Position numbers and translations under genes: made by a program. From positions 1 to 23,247 of IMG/VR virus record IMGVR_UViG_3300040960_000671: a DNA stretch of 23,247 nt. One strand, given 5' to 3'. A model generated the notes under the pieces. It searched no databases. It was given only the letters and a program-made list of their open reading frames with translations, and was not told where the DNA came from. Below are positions 15,579-20,046 of the stretch, one piece after another. Position 1 is the stretch's first letter. Each line of letters starts with the position of its first letter. The DNA is from a virus.

Positions 15579-15964
15579 TTTTTCCCTCCGAAAAACTTAG
15601 TTGCTGAGCGCACGCCAAACGACGCGGCTACGATTACACCGAGCGTGTACTGATACCACTCTGGCATACTTTCTAGCGCTGTAAAGCCGTCAGACACCGT
15701 CTGGCGGCCCCACTCACCCGTGAAGCACAAAACGAGCGGCACGCTGAACAAGATTGTGAGCCACTCATCTTTCCAAGAGTTCTGGCTACCCTGCGCCATA
15801 ATCTTTTCCCACTCGGCCTCGGACGTCGCGGCGGACTTCATGATCGTAGCCTTCGCCTCGGCCTCCACCAGCTTCAAGTTGGCTGCGGCGGCCTGCGCAT
15901 CCGCCTTACCCTTTAACCAGCCCCCAGCAAGCTCTGTGAGCGGCCCTATGAGCGCTTGTAGCAT
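15575..15964 (-). CDS. Holin resembling gene-transfer-agent three-helix holins
   Basis: 129 residues. Residues 18-60 form an amphipathic helix (AANLKLVEAEAKATIM), then SWKDEWLTILFSVPLVLCFTG with a membrane span (68-83), a loop containing PEWYQYTLG, and a second span (about 104-117, GVIVAASFGVRS). The order W-x-x-x-M-A-x-x-S-x-x-S-W-K-D-E-W and the P-E-W-Y...A-A-S-F-G-V motif fit the holins described from alphaproteobacterial gene transfer agents (GTA_holin_3TM). It would form membrane lesions letting the downstream amidase reach the wall. Its ATG overlaps the previous stop (TAATG), and its stop overlaps the amidase ATG. Confidence 0.8.
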   Translation of the reverse strand: MLQALIGPLTELAGGWLKGKADAQAAAANLKLVEAEAKATIMKSAATSEAEWEKIMAQGSQNSWKDEWLTILFSVPLVLCFTGEWGRQTVSDGFTALESMPEWYQYTLGVIVAASFGVRSATKFFGGKK

Positions 15965-16161
15965 TACGACACCTCCTTATTCATCCAGATGCCAAAGCAG
16001 CCTGTGAGGGCGCCCATACAGACGCTGACGAGGCCCGCCTGACCATTGGTCGGCGCCTCGAGGCCCATGTACCAGTGCACGCTTTGATATGTCAGGACGG
16101 TGACTGCGAGCATCATCAATCTGGGGATGACTTTCCAGTCGTCGATAATTGTTCTAGGCAT
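15964..16161 (-). CDS. Small two-span membrane protein of lysis cassette
   Basis: 65 residues, MPRTIIDDWKVIPRLMMLAV..., with two hydrophobic segments (about 11-32 and 41-60) and a short loop APTNGQAGL. Short proteins with this DDWKVIPRLMMLA opening and Q-A-G-L-V-S-V-x-x-G-A-L-T-G core are familiar from marine phages, next to holins. It may be a second holin, pinholin or antiholin. A GGGAG site 8-9 nt upstream and a near-consensus promoter 40 nt upstream make it the first gene of the inner lysis unit. Its stop overlaps the holin start (TAATG). Role inferred from membrane topology and neighbours. Confidence 0.75.
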   Translation of the reverse strand: MPRTIIDDWKVIPRLMMLAVTVLTYQSVHWYMGLEAPTNGQAGLVSVCMGALTGCFGIWMNKEVS

Positions 16162-16197
16162 TTCATGTACTCCCTAGCTACGTTGCTACTACTCGTG

Positions 16198-16226
16198 ATT
16201 ATAAGCAGTTTTCCGTCCTGCGTCAA
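16198..16226 (-). promoter_or_regulatory. Near-consensus sigma70 promoter for the inner lysis genes
   Basis: On the minus strand: TTGACG (16226-16221), 17-nt spacer, perfect TATAAT (16203-16198). It lies in the only non-coding gap (16162-16245) of the lysis cassette, 37 nt before the start of the two-span protein. It would express the small membrane protein, holin and amidase independently of the outer genes. Confidence 0.75.
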
Positions 16227-16245
16227 AACACCCCAGCGATTGTGC

Positions 16246-16416
16246 TTAATCTGGATTAACCTCAAGACACTCAACCGCCATGCTGTTGTGCGTGACTAAT
16301 ACTTTCGCCTTAGCTTTTTCAATTTGACACTGGTCCAAGCGGCTAAACGATCCGATCTGATAGTACTTGATCGTGTCAGTACTTACGAAGTGGATAAAAA
16401 TCAAAATGTAGACCAT
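16246..16416 (-). CDS. 56-residue N-terminally anchored Cys protein of lysis cassette
   Basis: A small frame found by following the stop/start chain: its ATG uses the last base of the upstream gene's stop (TAATG). The protein starts MVYILIFIHFVSTDTIKYYQ, a short hydrophobic N-terminus that could be a signal anchor, then FSRLDQCQIEKAKAKVLV and ends AVECLEVNPD. Two cysteines 20 residues apart (C30, C50) could form a disulphide outside the membrane. Similar short proteins (hydrophobic start, x-L-x-x-C-x-x-A-x, C-L-E-V end) are common in marine phages, without known function. Possible lysis accessory or spanin-like element; that is inference from location. Confidence 0.65.
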   Translation of the reverse strand: MVYILIFIHFVSTDTIKYYQIGSFSRLDQCQIEKAKAKVLVTHNSMAVECLEVNPD

Positions 16417-16883
16417 TACCACTTACCCAAGTAGACGCCTAGATAGTAAAGCGCCCCGATCAAAAACGTGAATGCAATACCGATACCTGCGGCAGATGCG
16501 ATAGCCTCCATTTTCTTCTCCCGTGCCTTCATGGCCGCTCTCTTAGCGTCTGCGCGCTCCTTGCGAACTTTGGCCTCGTAGGATACCCAACGATCCCATG
16601 TGCCGCTGGGCGCGTAGAGGCGGCACCAGCTCTCGAGTTCGGCGCGCTTGGCGCGGATGTCTTCTAGCGCTTGGAACTCTTCCCAGTCACCCTCTGATCC
16701 GCCTGTAATCGCTGTCAGCGGGCTATTCTTCTTGCGGTCGACGGCGGACTTGATTTCCTCTTCAGCGGTCAGAAACTTGCCAATGCTGCCCATGAGCGTG
16801 GCCGTCTCCTTGCCGTTCGACAAGGCAGTTCTGATCACGCTGTAAGCCGCGTTGGCGGCTGCAATGCTTTCTAGGATGGCCAT
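16416..16883 (-). CDS. Conserved-type marine phage protein with C-terminal membrane anchor
   Basis: 155 residues: a hydrophobic-amphipathic start (MAILESIAAANAAYSVIRTALSNG is one helix), a K-F-L-x-A-E-E-E-I helix, then an acidic helix (DWEEFQALEDIRAKRAELES), a W-rich stretch (YAPSGTWDRWVSYEAKVRKERADAKR), a basic coiled coil and one membrane span at the C-terminus (129-151, GIGIAFTFLIGALYYLGVYLG). This order is familiar from marine phages, where it lies beside lysis genes and is not characterised. Both ends use TAATG overlaps, so it is locked into the operon. A C-tail anchored coiled coil beside holin and amidase could regulate lysis or act in the membrane late in infection. Confidence 0.75.
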   Translation of the reverse strand: MAILESIAAANAAYSVIRTALSNGKETATLMGSIGKFLTAEEEIKSAVDRKKNSPLTAITGGSEGDWEEFQALEDIRAKRAELESWCRLYAPSGTWDRWVSYEAKVRKERADAKRAAMKAREKKMEAIASAAGIGIAFTFLIGALYYLGVYLGKW

Positions 16884-17041
16884 TACAAATTTCCATATTC
16901 AACGCAGCCCATCCACACGGGCCTCAATACAAGGTAAGTATACTCTACTTCGGGTGATTTATAAACGCATAGCAGCATGGGCATTGGGCCGCTCGGCGTG
17001 TTGATCCATACACCTAGTATATGGATCAGTATATACAGCAT
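16883..17041 (-). CDS. 52-residue hydrophobic protein of lysis operon
   Basis: An unrecognised small gene filling what looks like a gap. ATG at 17041 uses the last base of the previous stop, and its TAA overlaps the next ATG (TAATG on both sides). The protein reads MLYILIHILGVWINTPSGPM followed by LLCVYKSPEVEYTYLVLRP and ends WMGCVEYGNL. Residues 1-13 are hydrophobic and could be a signal anchor; C25 and C46 could pair. Exact coupling at both ends is stronger evidence than coding statistics at this length. Function unknown; related in style, not in sequence, to the 56-residue neighbour. Confidence 0.62.
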   Translation of the reverse strand: MLYILIHILGVWINTPSGPMPMLLCVYKSPEVEYTYLVLRPVWMGCVEYGNL

Positions 17042-17277
17042 TACTTTCTCAGAGCCTGCTCGATGTTGTCGAGCTTCGTAAATATCGCGGCGATGGTTTG
17101 CTTCATCTCCTTCATCTCGCGATCGTGCGCCAACTTATTGGCCTCGTGCTGCGCTTTGAGTACAGCGATATCAGTGTGATGATCGCCTTGACGGTTATAC
17201 ATTACCCACACGAAACCTGCGACTGGCAGCACTACCCACTGCATAATTACATCGATCATCTCGAAATTTACTTCCAT
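17041..17277 (-). CDS. Membrane-anchored coiled-coil protein, first gene of lysis operon
   Basis: 78 residues from the ATG at 17277. The frame is open up to 17412, but the longer leader has no ribosome site and overlaps the divergent promoter, whereas AAAGG lies about 10 nt before this ATG. One membrane span (residues 6-27, MIDVIMQWVVLPVAGFVWVM) is followed by a coiled coil (HHTDIAVLKAQHEANKLAHD, to the end ALRK). The topology, N-anchor then a long charged helix, is that of inner-membrane spanin-like proteins and of XhlA-like proteins. As first gene of the lysis operon it could be an i-spanin or holin partner; no outer-membrane spanin is visible. Confidence 0.7.
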   Translation of the reverse strand: MEVNFEMIDVIMQWVVLPVAGFVWVMYNRQGDHHTDIAVLKAQHEANKLAHDREMKEMKQTIAAIFTKLDNIEQALRK

Positions 17278-17301
17278 GGTTGGCTGCCTTTCTTTCATAC
17301 T

Positions 17302-17329
17302 TTTATAGCATATCGAAAAAAGAATTAAA
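17302..17329 (-). promoter_or_regulatory. Weak candidate promoter for outer lysis operon
   Basis: On the minus strand an AT-rich stretch offers TTTAAT (17329-17324), 16-nt spacer, TATAAA (17307-17302). The -35 is poor. It is placed well, 25 nt before the first lysis gene, and back to back with repeated promoter B. Confidence 0.3.
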
Positions 17330-17344
17330 ATAATTGCGTTTCTA

Positions 17345-17401
17345 CCCTTGCAATCACACAGTGTTAACGCTATGTTAACAATATAAGCAATGAAGGAGAC
17401 A
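17345..17401 (+). repeat. 57-bp direct repeat, copy B (promoter plus ribosome site)
   Basis: Identical to 13337-13393, offset 4008 bp. Together the two copies flank the accessory genes and the lysis cassette. The copy ends four bases before the ATG of the next gene. Confidence 0.95.
17348..17378 (+). promoter_or_regulatory. Repeated promoter copy B with CtrA-like box
   Basis: TTGCAA (17348-17353), 17-nt spacer, TATGTT (17371-17376), with TTAA at 17364-17367 and TTAAC from 17375. It precedes the early/replication genes. Because the sequence is identical to copy A, both units should respond to the same regulator. Confidence 0.65.
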
Positions 17402-17405
17402 GAAA

Positions 17406-17633
17406 ATGACATTTACTTACACAGCAAAACGCACCCGCCATAAATACGCAGAGCGCTACAATCTTACATCAGACTGCGGAGCGCGCGGCGAGGTTGAGAA
17501 ATACGATGAGGGCGACTGGCGTGTCCGCTTCGGCTCATTGGTCGGTGGCACAAAGCACGCGACAATGGATGATGCCGCAGCCGTAGTATTCAACGCACAC
17601 AAAGAAGCGGTCGCACGCTTAGTCGTTGTTTAA
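17406..17633 (+). CDS. Small accessory protein behind repeated promoter B
   Basis: 75 residues, MTFTYTAKRTRHKYAERYNL..., basic N-terminus, a central W-R-V-R-F strand with glycines (GDWRVRFGSLVGGTKHATM) and a C-terminal helix (DDAAAVVFNAHKEAVARLVVV). AAGGAG precedes the ATG. The fold looks like a small beta-sheet packed by one helix. It is not clearly related to the protein behind promoter A, although both are small and end in an alanine/valine-rich helix. It is first in the early operon, before an RHH regulator. No function recognised. Confidence 0.65.
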   Translation: MTFTYTAKRTRHKYAERYNLTSDCGARGEVEKYDEGDWRVRFGSLVGGTKHATMDDAAAVVFNAHKEAVARLVVV

Positions 17634-17654
17634 TCCTTGCCAAGTTGCCTCGTA

Positions 17655-17671
17655 GTTAGTTCAGTGCTAAC
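17655..17671 (+). promoter_or_regulatory. Inverted repeat GTTA-N9-TAAC, possible operator
   Basis: GTTAG (17655-17659) and CTAAC (17667-17671) form an inverted repeat spanning 17 bp. The two repeated promoters hold GTTAAC-N5-GTTAAC, also 17 bp and also GTTA-N9-TAAC. It lies 25 nt before the start of the RHH gene. Possible shared operator; short motif, so chance is not excluded. Confidence 0.35.
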
Positions 17672-17696
17672 ACGGGGCGCACATATGGAGGCACAA

Positions 17697-17873
17697 ATGA
17701 TATCAGCACTGAAACAACCGCAATACGAAGACGTGAGGCAGATCGGCCCGCGCATCAAAGTCAGCATCGCCGACAGCTTGGCCGATTACAGCAAGCGCAC
17801 GCGTATGCCGCAAGCTCTGATCGTCGAGGAGGCGCTCCGCGAGCTGCTCAAGGACGCGGGCTATGACGTCTAA
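17697..17873 (+). CDS. Ribbon-helix-helix (Arc/CopG-type) DNA-binding regulator
   Basis: 58 residues from the ATG at 17697, chosen because GGAGG lies 5 nt upstream; the longer in-frame start at 17637 would read through that site. The chain shows the RHH order: a strand P-R-I-K-V-S-I (18-24), first helix ADSLADYSKRT (25-35), turn RMPQ, second helix ALIVEEALRELLKDAG (40-55). RHH proteins bind DNA as dimers through the strand pair and often repress their own promoter. It overlaps the RuvC-like gene by 11 nt and follows an inverted repeat, so it is the best candidate in the window for the phage's own repressor. Confidence 0.78.
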   Translation: MISALKQPQYEDVRQIGPRIKVSIADSLADYSKRTRMPQALIVEEALRELLKDAGYDV

Positions 17874-18324
17874 GATTTACGCAGGCATCGATTGCGGCTA
17901 CCGCACGGGAGGCGTCGCCCTGATCGACAAGAGCGGCTTCGCAGAGGTGCACGACCTGCCCGTCTACAGCGAGGGCGGGGTCGACATCACGGCGCTCAAC
18001 GAAATACTTACCAGCGTTGACATTGACCACATCTTCATCGAGAGGCAGCAAGCCATGCCAAAGCAGGGCGTGTCGTCGACGTTCAAGCTCGGCTACGCAT
18101 ATGGGCAGATCGTGACAACCGTGGCGCTCACGCAGACGCCGTACACGATCCTAACGCCCGCTGGCTGGAAAAAGGGCCTACGCCTGCCGAGCGATAAGGA
18201 CGCGGCCCGCAGATTGGCGCAGCAATGGTATCCGAAATGCGCTGGCGACTTTACACGCAAGAAAGACGAGCACCGCGCCGAGGCGCTGCTGATCGCACAC
18301 TATGGAGCACTGCTAGATGGCTGA
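17863..18324 (+). CDS. RuvC-like Holliday junction resolvase
   Basis: 153 residues with RNase H-fold motifs of RuvC. The first strand carries the catalytic aspartate D10 (KIYAGIDCGYRTGGVALID). E60 ends the strand DHIFIERQQAMPKQG, followed by the RuvC-type helix with a conserved S-x-F-K-L-G-x-x-Y-G. At the C-terminus H137 and E140 in DEHRAEALLIAHYG take the place of the last two acidic residues (in several RuvC proteins the first of these is also His; Glu at the last position is a variant seen in phage forms). Length is a little below bacterial RuvC (about 170). It would cut branched DNA during replication, recombination or packaging. It overlaps the RHH gene and the HTH gene (8 nt), so the three are coupled. 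Confidence 0.88.
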   Translation: MTSKIYAGIDCGYRTGGVALIDKSGFAEVHDLPVYSEGGVDITALNEILTSVDIDHIFIERQQAMPKQGVSSTFKLGYAYGQIVTTVALTQTPYTILTPAGWKKGLRLPSDKDAARRLAQQWYPKCAGDFTRKKDEHRAEALLIAHYGALLDG

Positions 18325-18598
18325 CGTACCAAGAGCACGCGAAATCTTGAATGACACGTTAACAAAAAACATGTCACTCGAAGTGCGCGAGGGAATTGAA
18401 CAAGCGCTCAGCTACATGTACCGCGACTATTCGCTGGGACGGAAGGCGCCAGTGAAGTCACGCAAAATCACGGAAGGATTGCGCCAGTCGGTGAAGCAAT
18501 ATGCGTCGACACATTCGACGCTGTCATATCACGAGATTGCGACGGCGTTTAACATCAACATTGGCCGCGTGTCAGAGATACTGAGAGACATCAAATGA
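18317..18598 (+). CDS. Helix-turn-helix protein
   Basis: 93 residues. The first half is helical (PRAREILNDTLTKNMSLEV...). The second half, after a basic linker (KAPVKSRKITEGLRQSVKQY), has a helix-turn-helix: STLSYHEIATAFNINIGRVS (residues about 67-86) then EILRDIK, with the usual A-x-x-F-x-[IN]-x-x-x-[RV]-S spacing. That pattern matches sigma-like or Cro-like HTH domains found in small phage regulators. It overlaps its neighbours at both ends (8 nt and ATGA). Likely a DNA-binding regulator of early genes or a replication accessory factor; target unknown. Confidence 0.72.
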   Translation: MADVPRAREILNDTLTKNMSLEVREGIEQALSYMYRDYSLGRKAPVKSRKITEGLRQSVKQYASTHSTLSYHEIATAFNINIGRVSEILRDIK

Positions 18599-19392
18599 GC
18601 ACCATACGCTACGACATGTCCAACGAGGAATACCACGCGAGCGACGCGCTCAGCGCCTCTGGCGCAAAGACGATCGCGCTCGAAAGCCTCTTTGACTTCA
18701 AATACGCAGAGCGCGAGCACAAGGCAGCGTTCGACGTAGGCACAGCCACGCACACGCTGGTGTTCGAGCCACACTTGGCGGACACAGTGTGGTGCGGGCC
18801 AGAGACGCGTCGCGGCAAGGCGTGGACGGAGGAGAAAGCCGCTGCGGACGCCGCAGGCGCGCTGCTACTCACGGACAGCGACTATCGATTGGCCAAGGGA
18901 ATGGCCGAAGCCGTCCGCGCCAACCCCGACGCAGCCGAGCTGCTCACGTCGCAGATGACGTGCGAGGCAAGCGTCTTTGCGCGGGATCACATTTACGGCG
19001 TCGACTTACGCACGCGCCCAGACGGGTGGCGCAAGGACATCGCAACGCTGATCGACTTGAAGACGACAGTCGATGCATCGCCAGAGGGCTTCGCAAAGCA
19101 GGCGGCAAACTTTGGCTACCACATACAGGATCAGTTCTATCGCAGGGTCATGACGCTCGCAGGTCACGAGATTGACCGCTTCGTCTTTATTGCGGTAGGA
19201 AAGAAGGCACCGCATAAAGTCGGCGTCTACGAACTCGACTGGCGCACGCTCGATGAGGGCAACGCGGCAGTCAAGTATGCGCTCGAGCAGTACGCAAGGG
19301 CGCAGGAAACGGGAGTGTGGGACTACGGATTTGGGGAGCTGCAAACCCTCCAGATACCGCCATACGCCTTCAAATTCACCGAGGCAAATTAA
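18595..19392 (+). CDS. RecE-type PD-(D/E)XK exonuclease (DUF3799-like)
   Basis: 265 residues. The N-terminus (IRYDMSNEEYHASDALSASG) and the early G-T-A-T-H-T-L-V-F-E-P (49-59) are the signature of the phage exonuclease family related to RecE C-terminal domain. The nuclease core follows: E124 in CEASVF, D143 in RTRPDG, D154 and K156 in LIDLKTT, and the helix HIQDQFYRRV (176-185). The D...D-x-K arrangement is the PD-(D/E)XK catalytic set needing Mg2+. It would chew 5' ends to give 3' single strands for annealing. Next gene is an SSB-like protein, which fits a recombination pair; a RecT/Erf annealase is not visible here. Confidence 0.88.
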   Translation: MSTIRYDMSNEEYHASDALSASGAKTIALESLFDFKYAEREHKAAFDVGTATHTLVFEPHLADTVWCGPETRRGKAWTEEKAAADAAGALLLTDSDYRLAKGMAEAVRANPDAAELLTSQMTCEASVFARDHIYGVDLRTRPDGWRKDIATLIDLKTTVDASPEGFAKQAANFGYHIQDQFYRRVMTLAGHEIDRFVFIAVGKKAPHKVGVYELDWRTLDEGNAAVKYALEQYARAQETGVWDYGFGELQTLQIPPYAFKFTEAN

Positions 19393-19406
19393 GTCAGGAG
19401 ACAAAC

Positions 19407-19988
19407 ATGCCAATAGAATTTACATCTGAAAGCATCGGGAACTCGAACTTCGTCCGCGTCAATCTTCCGCAAAATCGCTGGACCCTCAAAACCGAGGGCG
19501 GCGACGAGACGATTGACATGGAGCGCGGGATCGCGATCGACATCAAAAACGTCGTCTTTGGTTGGCTTCACATCGACGTAGGTGTCCGCGATTGGCAGCC
19601 GTGGCCATCGCCATCACAGCAAATCGCCAAGCCCAGTGACCAACACAAAAAGGGCTTCGAGGTCGATTGCTGGATGGGCGACGGACGCGCGGCACAGTTC
19701 GGCGGGAACAGCTACGGGCTGGGATCATTCATCGCGAAACTCTACAACGACGCGGAAACGCGTCCAGAGTTTGAGACAAAGGTCCCAGTGGTACAGGTGA
19801 CTAGCTCGACGCCTGTCGTAATCGGGAAGGGGACATCTTACGACGTCGGATATGCAATCCGCACTTGGATCGATCGTCCAGCCGATGACGCTGCTCCCGC
19901 TGCGCCAGCACCCGCGCCAGCGCCAGCCGCAGCCCCTGAGCCTGCACCTGCACCTGCCGCGTCAGGAGGTAGCGACTTCGGGTTCTAA
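19407..19988 (+). CDS. Probable single-stranded DNA-binding protein
   Basis: 193 residues from the ATG at 19407, with CAGGAG 6-7 nt upstream; an in-frame start at 19317 lies inside the exonuclease gene. Residues 1-155 look beta-rich with spaced aromatic residues (NRWTLK, GWLHIDVG, DWQPWP, DCWMGDG). Residues 161-186 are an almost pure Ala/Pro linker, and the chain ends G-G-S-D-F-G-F, an acidic-plus-phenylalanine tip. Folded domain, flexible linker and acidic tip is the plan of bacterial SSB and of T7 gp2.5, whose tips recruit partners. Position between a recombination exonuclease and the primase-helicase supports this. No classic SSB fold motif is recognised, so the assignment stays inferential. 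Confidence 0.6.
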   Translation: MPIEFTSESIGNSNFVRVNLPQNRWTLKTEGGDETIDMERGIAIDIKNVVFGWLHIDVGVRDWQPWPSPSQQIAKPSDQHKKGFEVDCWMGDGRAAQFGGNSYGLGSFIAKLYNDAETRPEFETKVPVVQVTSSTPVVIGKGTSYDVGYAIRTWIDRPADDAAPAAPAPAPAPAAAPEPAPAPAASGGSDFGF

Positions 19989-20002
19989 CAAACGTACGAA
20001 CG

Positions 20003-20024
20003 CGCCTCGCCTAACGGCGGGGCG
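20003..20024 (+). terminator. Strong hairpin between SSB-like and primase genes
   Basis: CGCCTCGCC (20003-20011), loop TAAC, GGCGGGGCG (20016-20024): nine pairs with one G-U, followed by TTTAT. The stem is strong but the U-run is short, so it may be a leaky terminator or attenuator that lowers primase-helicase expression relative to the SSB-like protein, or an RNA-stabilising element. Confidence 0.6.
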
Positions 20025-20046
20025 TTTATAATGAGTGAGAGTGAGC

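Noticed and set aside
13337-17401. 57-bp repeats as phage attachment sites (attL/attR)
   Set aside because: No integrase or excisionase in or beside the segment, the bracketed region holds essential lysis genes, and the repeat has full promoter and ribosome-site content.
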